The notes below the pieces were generated by a model. The model saw only the letters and a list, made by a program, of their open reading frames with translations. It had not been told where the DNA came from and did no database searches. A DNA stretch of 26,578 nt. It comes from a virus. Below are positions 13,474-24,000 of the stretch, in pieces (the stretch's first letter is position 1; each line of letters starts with the position of its first letter). The stretch lies in the IMG/VR virus record IMGVR_UViG_3300043436_000609, positions 1 to 26,578 of that record; one strand, 5' to 3'. Position numbers and translations under genes: made by a program.

Positions 13474-16386
13474 ATGAGCGGTGGTGGCGGCGGTCCTTCG
13501 AGCACAACGGTAACGAACTCTAATATCCCTGACTACCTGCGTCCGCAAGTCGAGACGCTGCTTGGGGGTGCAACAAAAGAGTTGTTCAATACTAGGGAAA
13601 TCCCCGGAGTAGACGGCGCTCCAAGCACTTTTGAGATTACGGGCACCAAGCCGTTTACTCCTTACAGCGCGGACCCTCGTTCGTACGTAGCGGGGTTCAG
13701 CCCCTTGCAGCAACAAGTTCAGGCAAACGCTGCAAATCTTCAAGTGCCCGGCCAGTTCAACCAAGCTACAGGTTTGGCTGGCGCTGCTGGTATGGGGGGT
13801 ATGCAGTCTGCCGCTCAAGGTGCGGGTTACGGCAACGCTGGATTTCAATCGGGTATGCAGGGGCAAATGTTGGCGCAACAAGCTGCTCAAGGTGCGGCGA
13901 GGAATGCCAATATGGCTACGCAAGGTGCGTACGGTTACGGTGCGCAAGGGGCTGGATTTGGTGCGATGGGGGCCGCGCAAGCGCAACAGGCCGCTAACCA
14001 AGCAGCTAACGCTTCGTATGGCTTTGGTGGGCAAGGGGCTGGATTTGGCGCTCAAGCTGGGCAAGTAGGCGCACAGGGGGCCGCAATGGCTCAACAAGCC
14101 GCCCAAGCTGCCTCTCAAGGCGCGGGTATGTACGGCGCACAGGGTATGCAGGCGGGTAACCGTGGAGAAGGGATTGGCGCTTTCGCCGCACAAGATGCTA
14201 TGAACCGTGCAAATATGGCTACGGGTATGGCACAACAATCCGGTGCTCAAGGTGTGCAGTCTGGCATGCAAGGTCAAAACATAGGCACGCAGGGTGGCGC
14301 TCAGTTTGGCAATTTAGGCGTGCAGGCTGGGCTACAAGGACAGCAATCCGGGCTGCGGGGGGAAAGCATAGGCACTCAAGGTGGGGCGCAGTTTGGTGGT
14401 ATGGGCGTTCAAGCTGGCCTGCAAGGACAACAAGCTGGCCTGCAAGGGCAACAAGCTGGCCTGCAAGGTGGGGCGCAGTTTGGTGGTATGGGTGCTGGTT
14501 ACGGCGCACAAGCCGCTGGTTTGGCCGGGCAAGCTCAAGGTTATGGGGGTATGGGCGCTGGCTACGGGCAGCAAGCTGCCAACTTGGCAAATACGGCACT
14601 GAACTATGGCGACCTGTCTTCACAGATTGGGCGCATGGGGCTTGAGGCGCAGCAAACTGGTCGTGGGATTACATCGCAGTCGCAAAGTTTGGCGAATCGC
14701 CAAGCTGCTGCTGGGCAAGACTACGCCCGGCAAATGACTGACCCAAATACGCTTCAACGGTACATGTCGCCATATCAGCAGTCGGTGACGGACTTGCAAA
14801 TTGAAGCTGCTCGTCGTCAAGCGGATATCTCTCGCACCCAGCGTGGTGGTCAAGCTGCACGTGCCGGTGCTTTTGGTGGTGCCCGTCAAGCGATTGAAAA
14901 TGCTGAGGCCGAGCGCGGCCTTCAATCACAGCTCGCCGCTATTCAGGCGCAGGGTACTCAGTCTGCTTATGACAAAGCTGTTCAGGCTATGCAGTACGGC
15001 TCCAACCTCGGGCTGCAAGGCCTGAGCGGTGCGCAATCTGGTCTGGGTACCGCCTTGCAAGGCGGTCAGTTGGGTTTGTCAGGAATCGGGCAGGCTTTGG
15101 CTGGACAGCAAGCCGCTATGCAGGGTGTGGGGCAAGCTGGGTCTATGTACGGTCTCGGTATGCAAGGAGCGCAGTCGGGACTGGCTGGTCTTAACGCCGC
15201 AAATCAAGCCTATCAAACTGGTATTCAAGGCGCAGGTATGGGCTTGCAGGGTGTCAACACTCAGTTGGCAGGAACTGCTCAGGGTATCCAAGGTGCTCAG
15301 GCCGCTATGCAGGGTGCAGGCGTTGGTTTGTCTGGTGTGGACCGTCAGTTGGCAGGAACCGCTCAGGGTATCCAAGGTGCTCAGGCCGCTATGCAGGGTG
15401 CGGGTCTGGGGTTGCAAGGTGTCAATACCCAACTGGCGGGAACCGCCCAAGGTATGCAGGGGGCCCAAAACGCCATGCAAGGCGCTGGCGTCGGTTTGTC
15501 CGGTGTGGACCGCCAGTTGGCGGGTACTGCCCAAGGTATGCAAGGGGCTCAAATTGGTTTGTCAACAGCGGATCGTGCACTTGCCGCAGGGCAGCTTGCT
15601 CAACAAGGTGCGGATCGTGGTTTGGCTGGTACTGCGCAATCTATGCAGGGGGCTGGTTTAGGTTTGCAAGGTGTTGGACAGCAACTGGCTGCGGGTCAAC
15701 TCGGTCTAGCAGGCAGTGCCCAAAACATTCAAGGACTTCAGGCCGCTATGCAGGGTTCTGGTTTAGGTTTGCAAGGTGCCAACCAAGCTATCAACGCAGG
15801 GCAACTTGGGTTGGCTGGTACCGCTCAAGGTATTCAAGGGTCACAAGCGGGTCTTGCAGGTGTTGGTCAGGCCATCAATGCGGGTCAGCTTGGGCTTCAA
15901 GGCGCGGGGGTTGGTTTGCAAGGCACCGCACAAGGTATGCAAGGTGCTCAAGTGGGCCTGCAAGGTGTTGGTGCACAGCAAGCTGGCTACGGCCTCGCTA
16001 ATCAGTCGGCAACTGCGCTTGGTAATTTAGGTAACCAACAACTTGCCGCACAGACAGGCATCCTCGGTTTGCAGAACCAGATCGGTAGCCAGCAGCAAGC
16101 GCAGGAACAAGCGATTGTCAACCAAGCCATTCAGAACTATGCAAACGCACAGCAGCAGCCTCTGACCAACCTGAACCAGTACAACGCCCTGTTGCGTGGG
16201 TACGCTTTGCCCGGCACGACAACGACTCAGTATCAGGCACAGGCAAGCCCATTGTCTCAAGCTGCTGGCGCGGCTACGGCGCTTTACGGCGCGTCCCAAC
16301 TCGGCAAGAAAAAGGGTGGCCGTATCCGCGAACCCAAGCGCAGCGGGTTGCACACATTGGCCCTGCGTAAAGCAATGAAAGGTTAA
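13474..16386 (+). CDS. 970-residue heptad-repeat internal virion protein candidate
   Basis: The protein has a unique N-terminal domain (residues 1-95; SNIPDYLRPQVETLLGGATK). Ala/Gln/Gly repeats follow (about 100-385), then a non-repeat charged core (about 410-515; DPNTLQRYMSPYQQSVTDLQ, RAGAFGGARQAIENAEAERG). A second repeat region (about 515-860) comes next, and the C-terminus is basic (KKKGGRIREPKRSGLHTLAL). The repeats are heptads with a hydrophobic residue at position 2 and Gly at 4, such as QLAGTAQ, GIQGAQA and AMQGAGV. The core matches a motif I recall from phage internal proteins. Low charge, extreme Gln/Gly/Ala content and position between the DUF4214-like and 555-residue proteins suggest a conduit-forming ejection protein. 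The start follows a TAAGGAG site. Confidence 0.6.
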   Translation: MSGGGGGPSSTTVTNSNIPDYLRPQVETLLGGATKELFNTREIPGVDGAPSTFEITGTKPFTPYSADPRSYVAGFSPLQQQVQANAANLQVPGQFNQATGLAGAAGMGGMQSAAQGAGYGNAGFQSGMQGQMLAQQAAQGAARNANMATQGAYGYGAQGAGFGAMGAAQAQQAANQAANASYGFGGQGAGFGAQAGQVGAQGAAMAQQAAQAASQGAGMYGAQGMQAGNRGEGIGAFAAQDAMNRANMATGMAQQSGAQGVQSGMQGQNIGTQGGAQFGNLGVQAGLQGQQSGLRGESIGTQGGAQFGGMGVQAGLQGQQAGLQGQQAGLQGGAQFGGMGAGYGAQAAGLAGQAQGYGGMGAGYGQQAANLANTALNYGDLSSQIGRMGLEAQQTGRGITSQSQSLANRQAAAGQDYARQMTDPNTLQRYMSPYQQSVTDLQIEAARRQADISRTQRGGQAARAGAFGGARQAIENAEAERGLQSQLAAIQAQGTQSAYDKAVQAMQYGSNLGLQGLSGAQSGLGTALQGGQLGLSGIGQALAGQQAAMQGVGQAGSMYGLGMQGAQSGLAGLNAANQAYQTGIQGAGMGLQGVNTQLAGTAQGIQGAQAAMQGAGVGLSGVDRQLAGTAQGIQGAQAAMQGAGLGLQGVNTQLAGTAQGMQGAQNAMQGAGVGLSGVDRQLAGTAQGMQGAQIGLSTADRALAAGQLAQQGADRGLAGTAQSMQGAGLGLQGVGQQLAAGQLGLAGSAQNIQGLQAAMQGSGLGLQGANQAINAGQLGLAGTAQGIQGSQAGLAGVGQAINAGQLGLQGAGVGLQGTAQGMQGAQVGLQGVGAQQAGYGLANQSATALGNLGNQQLAAQTGILGLQNQIGSQQQAQEQAIVNQAIQNYANAQQQPLTNLNQYNALLRGYALPGTTTTQYQAQASPLSQAAGAATALYGASQLGKKKGGRIREPKRSGLHTLALRKAMKG
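14410..14472 (+). repeat. Three 21-bp tandem repeats (QAGLQGQ heptads)
   Basis: Copies at 14410-14430, 14431-14451 and 14452-14472 are nearly identical at the DNA level, each encoding one heptad. They are bracketed by two near-identical copies of a segment of about 30 bases beginning at 14377 and 14464. The low divergence suggests recent slippage-type expansion. Confidence 0.8.
15241..15552 (+). repeat. 84-bp tandem repeats with 168-bp higher-order structure
   Basis: Units start at 15241, 15325, 15409 and 15493 (the last about 60 bases long). Each encodes 28 residues, that is four heptads. Units 1 and 3 begin GLQGVNTQLAGTAQG and units 2 and 4 begin GLSGVDRQLAGTAQG, so the array behaves as a duplicated 168-bp dimer. 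Third-position differences between copies show it is not brand new. Confidence 0.85.
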
Positions 16387-16388
16387 TC

Positions 16389-18056
16389 ATGAGTATCGCT
16401 CAAAGCATCTTGGCCAACCCTAGCAAGTACTCGCTTGCCCAACTCACACAAGGCGTGGAAAACGGTGTGATCCCTGCGTACATCGGCATCCCGATCATTC
16501 AGGAAAAGATGCAGCAAGAAGCCCGGATGCGGGCTATGGGACAAAGCCAAGGCCAAGGGCAACCTGCGCAACCGCCTATTGCGGACCAGATCATGGCGCA
16601 AGCGCAACAAGGGAGCCAAGGCGTTGAGTCGCTGCAATCCAACCTGCCCCAGTCCTATGCTGGCGGTGGCATCGTTGCGTTTGAAGAAGGCGGTCAGGTC
16701 GAACGGTTCCAAACTGGCGGGACACAGGAAGAACGAGATCGTGAAGCCATGATGGAAACCATTCGGAAAATGAAAGCGGCGGGTATGGATATCGCCACAC
16801 TTCCCGGTCGTGGAATACTTGGCGCACTTGAGTCGGGGGTTACTCGACCACTGCGTGCTGTAGGTGTGCCTATTCCATATTTGCCCCAGTCGGTCTACGG
16901 GGGCGATGCCTCTAGCATGACTCCTTACATGGATGCGCTACGCAAGCAGAGCGGGGAAACAACTCCAGCTCCCGGTGCAGGTATCAACAAAGACCTCGGC
17001 CCCGTACCCGGCACAACGGATAAAGACGTTTTGGGTGGTCGCCCAACTGGCGATATTACTGCCCTGCCCGGCGCTGGTCGTACGCCTACTGGGGCGGGTC
17101 CCGGAGCCGGTCCTGCTCAAACACCTTTTGCCATGCCAGCAGCTCCCACGGGTAAGTCCGCTGAAGACTTTGCCCGTACCCAATTTGCAGGTTTGGGTGA
17201 GCGTTCAGACGCCCGTCTAAAGGAGCTTACCGCTGCGCAAGATGCAAACAAGATGGAAGGCAAGGCATTTGACGGTCTGAAAAAGACGTTAGAGGATGAA
17301 GCTGCGCAGGCTGGGGTAGAAAAATCTAGCGCAAAAAATATGGCCATCTTCAAAGCCGGTCTGGCCATGATGTCTGGCACCTCACGCAACGCGCTGGAGA
17401 ACATTGGTAAGGGTGCAATGGTTGGTGCTGAGGACTACCAACGCGCCGCTGCCGACCTGAAGAAGGCTGACAAAGAGCGCCAGAAACAGTTTGCTGCCAT
17501 TGAGGAAGCACGCCGTGCGGAAGACCGCGACGACATCAAGACCCGCAACGCTCGGTTGGAAACCGCCTACAAAGCTGGGCAGCGCATGGATGAGTTGGGT
17601 TCTGCCGCCGTATCCGCTGGGTTTGGTGTAGACAAAACTCAAGGCATGGATATCTGGAAAACCGAGTTTAGTGCGGCAGCAACTCAACGTGCTGCGGACA
17701 CTAGCGCAGCGGCAACCCGATACTCTGCGGATGTTGGAGCCAGCTCTCGTCTCCAAGCTGCGGAAACTAAAGCCCTGTTGGCTGGCCTCGGCGGTGGTAA
17801 GGGCGCTCTGACTCAAGACCAGTTGATCAAGAACCGCCAAGCCCTTGCCGATTCCCCACAGATTACTGCGTTCAAGAAACAGCTTGTGGATCAGTACGGC
17901 AAGAACATAGTGAATCAGCCGGGATACCAAGATGCGATCAACAAACAAATTGACCAGCTCTTGATGCAGATGTCAGCGCAACCCGGCGCTTCTATGGGGT
18001 TTAGTATGACCCCTGCCCAACAATCGCTGGTCAACAAATACCTGAACCCACGATAA
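16389..18056 (+). CDS. 555-residue helical internal virion protein candidate
   Basis: The N-terminus (ILANPSKYSLAQLTQGVENG, VIPAYIGIPIIQEKMQQEAR) matches a recurring start in phage internal proteins as I recall it. At about residues 85-115 comes SYAGGGIVAFEEGGQVERFQ, sharing the GGI-type motif with its neighbours. Residues about 190-260 are a Pro/Gly-rich linker. From about 265 to the end the protein is helical and highly charged (SDARLKELTAAQDANKMEGK, KKADKERQKQFAAIEEARR), ending in SLVNKYLNPR. There is no transmembrane segment or enzyme motif. Lying between the 970- and 2316-residue genes, it could be the middle partner of a three-protein ejection set. Confidence 0.6.
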   Translation: MSIAQSILANPSKYSLAQLTQGVENGVIPAYIGIPIIQEKMQQEARMRAMGQSQGQGQPAQPPIADQIMAQAQQGSQGVESLQSNLPQSYAGGGIVAFEEGGQVERFQTGGTQEERDREAMMETIRKMKAAGMDIATLPGRGILGALESGVTRPLRAVGVPIPYLPQSVYGGDASSMTPYMDALRKQSGETTPAPGAGINKDLGPVPGTTDKDVLGGRPTGDITALPGAGRTPTGAGPGAGPAQTPFAMPAAPTGKSAEDFARTQFAGLGERSDARLKELTAAQDANKMEGKAFDGLKKTLEDEAAQAGVEKSSAKNMAIFKAGLAMMSGTSRNALENIGKGAMVGAEDYQRAAADLKKADKERQKQFAAIEEARRAEDRDDIKTRNARLETAYKAGQRMDELGSAAVSAGFGVDKTQGMDIWKTEFSAAATQRAADTSAAATRYSADVGASSRLQAAETKALLAGLGGGKGALTQDQLIKNRQALADSPQITAFKKQLVDQYGKNIVNQPGYQDAINKQIDQLLMQMSAQPGASMGFSMTPAQQSLVNKYLNPR

Positions 18057-18081
18057 TCACGGCAGTACATAAGGAATCAGT

Positions 18082-21000
18082 ATGGATTTGGCACGTGTCC
18101 TCCAAGCGTTAAAAAATGCGGACGCAGCGGGGGATACAGCCGCTGCCCAGCAACTGGCACAACTTGCGCAGCAAATGTCGCAGCCAGCCCAGCCCGCAGC
18201 CCCCGAGTTCAAGCGGGACTACACCACAGGTGAGATGCTGTCCAAGGCGGTTACCCGTGGGACCAAACGAATTGGCTCGGCCTTTGGTGACTTGCTTCCT
18301 GCTATGGGGGCGAGTGCGCTTGGGTTCAACGAATATGCCCAACGCCAATTGGGTGAGGCCGCTGAGACAGAGGCTGAGATCGAGCAAAAATACGCCCCTC
18401 AATACCGTGGCACACAGGACGTAACTGGGTTGGGTAGTGCCTTGGGCTTTGCCGCTGAGACCGTTGCCGAGCAAGTTCCCAACATCGCTACTGCGCTGGT
18501 CCCCGGTCTGGGTGCTGGTGCTATTGCCGCTCGTGCGGGTGCTGGCCTTGCTGGTCGGGCTGCTGCTGTCAACGCAGGTACGTTCCTTGGGTCTTACTCC
18601 CAAGCAGCTCCCGAAGTTTTCCAGAACATCTACGAGACCTCGGGCAAGATGGAGCCGGGTGTTGCTGCTTTGTTCGGTGCTGGTTCCGCTGCACTGGACT
18701 CCATCCTCCCCGCGCAGTTGGCCAAGAGCATCACAGGTCCGCTCAAGGCAGGCATCATCGAGAAAGTGCTGGAGAAATCTGGCATGGACAAGGGCCTGTT
18801 GCGCTCTGTGACCGCTGGCATGGCCAAGGGTGTGGGCGCTGAAGGTCTGACCGAGGGTGCCCAAGAGGGCATCAACATCGCCGCTGAACGGTTTGTTGCG
18901 GAAAACCCAGAAGTGTTTGGCAGCAAAGAGTGGGACCGTATCATGCAGTCCGCTGTCAAAGGCGCGATTGCTGGCGGTGCGTTCGGTGGTGTTGGTGGTG
19001 GTGTAGAAGCTGCTCGGGCTGGAGCCGAGCGCCGTGAAGCGTACGCCCAAGCCTTGGAAGAACGTGGCGACCGCCAAGCTGCCGCTGAGGTGCGCCGTCA
19101 AAGCGCCGAGATTGAGGCTGCACAAGCGCAGGACCCCCAGCAGTCACTGCCCGGTTTTGAGATGGGGCCTGCTACGGGGCTGATGCCCACTGCTGAACCG
19201 ACAGCCCCAGAGAGTAAATCTCCTAAGAGCACACAGGCAGAGATGTTTACGGCTGAGGGCGAACTGGCTCCCGGCATGACCAAGCTGGCGGACAAGGACG
19301 ACAAGGCCGCTGCCAATCGTGAGCGTCAGGCGCAGCAACGCGAAGCTGCCCAGATCAAGGAAGACCAGAAGGCGCTCAAGGATGCACTGGCCGGGCTGAC
19401 TGCGACTCCCAAGAACTTGGTGGACTTGGCCAAAGCGCCGCCTCCAATCCAGCAGACCATCATGCAGGCTCAGGGCGAGATGGATGCCCTCGCTGCCAAA
19501 CGTGGCCCAAAGGTACAATCTGCGCCCCCCTTACAAGCGCAACCTACAACAACTTCTACGGTAACTCCCGCCGCACCCGTGGTACCTACTGCCGCCCCTG
19601 AGATAGCTCCTACGGTAGCCCCCACTGCGCCTATAGCGGAGCCTGTTGTAATAAAGGCTCCTGAGCCACTGACTATCGACACGCTGCCCCCCGTCATCGG
19701 TGCGGACAAGGATGGCCTGAAGGCGTTTGGAAAGACGTTTGGGATTGGCCCCACAGCCAAGATATTGCGGGCCGATGGGCCACTGGCTGGCAAAGACATT
19801 TCTGATCCTGCGCAGGCTGCTGAAGTCCGCACGGTGTTGGAAACCTACGCATCCGGCAAGCCTGCCGTTGGTGCGGCTGAAAAGATCGAAGCGTATCTAA
19901 AACGACCAGAGTTTCAAGGAGCCCAAAATGTTGCAGGACCTGTCACAGAACCAGTTGGAGCAAGCCCTGAGTTGGCTGACGCAGCCGGACCTATTGCAGC
20001 CCCCGGACCCATTAAAGCACCTGAACGAGGTGGAGTGGTATCTGCTGGAGAACCTGCTGAAGCAGTTGCAGGCGGAGAAGGAGCACAGCCCCGTGCACTG
20101 ACAGAGCGCCAACAACGCATTCAGTTTGGCAAGTCCCTTGGTGCAGCGCAGTCCTACCCCGGTAGTTTGCAGGGGCGAATGAATCTCCCCGCCCAAAAAG
20201 CTGCTGTAAAAGGCGACTTTCCGGGGGTAGTAAACGCGCTTGAGAAGAGTAAGAACGCAACGGTTGCTGAAGTTGCTCGACGCGCCAAAGAGCTGGACAC
20301 CAAAATCCAGATCGACGATACCGCAGGGGAAACCTACGAAGGCCGCAGTGCGTTCCAAGACCAGATGTCAATCGACGGTGCAAAGATGCACCTCGATGCG
20401 CTCAATAAACTGCGCGAACTTTCCGCTGTGGTTGACCAGTTGCCAGATGGTGCGGCGCTGCCATACGAGATCACCAGAACTCCCATTGAGACATACCACA
20501 ACGGGGAAAAGCACTACACCCAGTTGAACCTTGGCAACATTGTTGAAAACAACAACAGCATGTTTACCGGGTTAAATTTGCCTGAAGGTCGCGCACTGCG
20601 CACAAAGGAAGACTTCAAAGCCCTTACCGATGCCTACGAGCGCACAACCCAAGAACTTGGGGAGGACAAGCTGCGCCTGACATCTACGGCTTCCGCAGTG
20701 CAGCAAGGTATCGCAGGTAAGTATGACGCTGATACCAACACAATCTCCGTCCCAGAATACTACGCAAAGAACGAGGCTGTCTTAGCGCATGAGATCGTGC
20801 ACGCGCAAGTCTTAGATGCTGTCGCCAGCCCAACAAAAGAGCAGCGCCCTGCGGTTGAGCGCCTTGGCAAACTGTTCGATCACGTTAAGAAGATTGTGGA
20901 TGAGCGGGCAAAAGCGGACGAGTATTTCCGTGCCCCCTACGGCGCTACCAGCCAGCAGGAGTTTATTGCCGAGGGCTTGTCCAATCCAGACTTCCAATAC

Positions 21001-24000
21001 CTGTTGTCCCGTATCCCGTACGAGAACACAACCGTTTGGGACAAGTTTGTTGAGACCGTTGCTAAATTGTTGGGGCTGAAGAACGACAACGCCCTGACCG
21101 AACTGCTGACCGTGTACAGCGATCTAACCAAAGGAGCACCAAGTGGCACTCAAGCCCCTCAAACCCAGCAAGCAAAAGCGCAAAGACAAGAACCAGCCGT
21201 TGCCGAGCCCATTGGAAAACGTGCAGCCACAGACATAAAGAAGGCTGAGAAAGGCCGCATCGAAGCCAAGCGTGAGCAGAACGAGTTCATCGCCAGCAAC
21301 GACCAGCGGGTTGACGACCTTCTGACTGGGCGCTTGCGTGCACTGGGTAAGGAAGCTGGCCTGCGTGCCAAAGACCTGCCGTCTGAGAAGTACCGCGACA
21401 CCGAGGCGCACAAGATGCTGCGCCTGCCCGGTTTGTTCAACGAGTTCTTCCGCTTGCAAGGTGTTGTGGCCAAGGCGCAGGAGCCCAACCAAAAGGCCAA
21501 GAACGCGCAGAGCCTGCAACAGGTTACCGATGCGATTGCCGCTACCGATCCAAACGCCAGCCAGATGCTGGGGGCTTTGCGTCAGATGTCCACACAACAA
21601 CGGGACACGCTCATCTCGCAGATGAACAAGCAAGGCTTTGATGCGTTTGATGTTCAGGCCAAAGCGCGAGTTGCTGCTGTCAAACAAGAGAAGTCTGCCA
21701 GCCGTACCGAAACTGATACAGCACAGGAGCTTGGCGACGAGGAGCTAGAGGCACTGGCCAACACGTTCAATGAGCGTTTCTTCCAAGAGACTGGCAAGCG
21801 CATCTTCCTGCCCAAGTTTGTTGGCCCAGAGTTCAACAGCACCGACCGTGATTTGGCTGCGCAAGGCAACGGCAACGCCCTGCTGCGCAACATGATCGAC
21901 CAGACCAACAGCCCCGCTATCAAGCACGTGCTGCGCAAGCTGCGTTCGCTAAACCTAAATACCAAGATTGTGATCGGCCCTGTCGAGGGCAACCGTTCTG
22001 GCTCCTACGACCCAGCTACCGATACGATCACGTTGAGCCCTGAGTTTGGTTTGAACGCGCACACACTCATCCACGAGTACACGCACGCCGCTATCTCCAA
22101 GGTGTTGGCCAACCCCAACCACCCGCTGACAAAGCAGTTTGCCAAGTTCTTTGATCAGATGCAGAACCGACTGGGCGCTGCGTACGGTGCACAGGACCTG
22201 CAAGAATTTGCCGCTGAGTTGGTGGGCAACCCTGAGTTCCAAGCGGTGCTCAAGTCCATCAAGACCCCGCGCAGCGAGAGCATGTTCAAGCGCATCATGC
22301 AGTCCATCGCTGAGTTCTTCGGGTTCCAACCGTCTGCCTTTGACACGGGCCTCAACTTCATCAACGATGCGATAGACATCTCCGGCGACGTGGAAGCAAA
22401 CGCTGCTGACAAGATGTTCTTGGGTATGGGTGACTTCAAGGCTGTGTCCAACATCGGCAACGCCATGCCCCGTCTCGCTGGCGATATGATTGAGAGCACC
22501 CGCAACGCTCTGTCCAACGCACGTGAGTCGGGTGTTGCTCAAGCGGCCTTTGGCCTGTTGCGTCTTGACAACATCAACACCCTGTACAAGAAAGAGCTGC
22601 CTTCCATCCAGACCCTGCTCAATGCGCTTGAGAAGCGCAACGGTATGCAGGAAGCGATGATCAAGGATGTCAACACCAAGTACAAAGACATGGTGAAGGT
22701 GCAGCAGAAGTACCCCCAAGCCATGAAGCGGGTCAACGACATCGCCATCGACGCACGCTTGAAATCAGTGGACATCCTTGACCCCAACTTCAAGACGAGC
22801 CCCAGCAACATCAACGATTACCAGAACCTCAAGCAGGCGTTCACCGCGCTGCCCAAAGAGGTGCAGGACGTGTACCGTACCATTCGCAAGGACTACGAGA
22901 ACTCCCTCGATGCGTATGAGAAGGTGTTGTTGAACGCTGCCGATAGCGTGTCTCCATCTTTGGCTAAACGTCTTACTCTACAGTTCCAAACTCGCAAGCG
23001 CGTAGTCGCCTACGTGCCGTTCCTGCGTCAGGGTGACTTCTGGGTTGAGTACGCCGACCCTGCAACAGGTGAGCGCACTGCCACTTCGTTTGAGTCGTTC
23101 CGTCAGCGCCAGCAGTTTACCGACCAGATGCTTGCACCCAAGGGCATCCAGTTCAAGAACTACCAGAACTTGCAGGACATCCGGTTCGGCGGCGAGAGCT
23201 TGCCCCCTACCCACTTCTTGGCTGAAGTGATGGCTGGCTTGAAGCAGCAGGGTGCCACACAGGCGCAAATTGACAGCGTGTACCAGTCGTACCTGACGCT
23301 GTTCCCCGGCGAATCCATCGTCAAGCAGTTCATGAAGTCCAAGAACGTGCTGGGTATGGACCGCGATATCGTCCGTGGCTACGGTGACGTGATGGTGCGT
23401 TGGGCACGCAAGCTGTCTAACTCTGAGTACATCCCACAGATCGACAACGCAGTCAGCGAAATCTCTGCGCAAGCACAGAATGCCAATGACCCCACTATCA
23501 CGGCAGCGGCGCAGAACATCTTGGACCAGTCTGAGTTCTTCCACAACCCGAACTTCAACACGTTCGTCAACACGGCCACCACCGCCAGCTACTTCATGTA
23601 CATGGCAGGCAACATCTCGTCTGCGCTGATCAACTTGACCTCGCTGCCTATGTTGGTCTGGCCCATGATCGGGGCTAAGTTCGGGTTTGACAAGGCCAGC
23701 GCCGCCATGCTCAATGCAGGCAAGGTGGCAACGAACGACTGGAGCAAGAATCCAAAATACAAGAACTTGTATAACACCCTGACGGATCACGCACAGCTTG
23801 AGCACACAATGGCTCGTGAGTTGCTGGAGGGTCGCCGCCAGACCACGGATGAATTCAACAGCCTGAAAGCCAAGATTCTCGACGGGCTGTCAATCCCGTT
23901 GGCCGTTACTGAAAAATACAACCGTGCCACCACAGCCATCGCTGCCTACGATTTGGCCAAGCAAAGCGGCATGAATGAGAACGATGCAGTCCAGTACGCC

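Noticed and set aside
13396-14277. Long antisense open frame (293 codons) opposite the start of the 970-residue gene
   Set aside because: It is a mirror of the Gln/Ala/Gly repeats and N-terminal domain on the other strand, has a Ser/Arg/Leu/His-rich composition and lacks a credible ribosome site or operon context.
15241-15552. Possible CRISPR array
   Set aside because: The repeats are adjacent, in frame and coding, with no unique spacers.
15029-15661. Second forward frame of 210 codons inside the repeat region
   Set aside because: The frame stays open only because the repeats avoid stops in that phase. Its translation is Val/Trp/Leu/Cys noise with the same 84-base period.
18109-19125. Antisense open frame of 338 codons opposite the giant gene's N-terminus
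   Set aside because: Its composition is low-complexity Ser/Leu/Gly, it has no recognisable motif, and it lies entirely within a well-supported gene.
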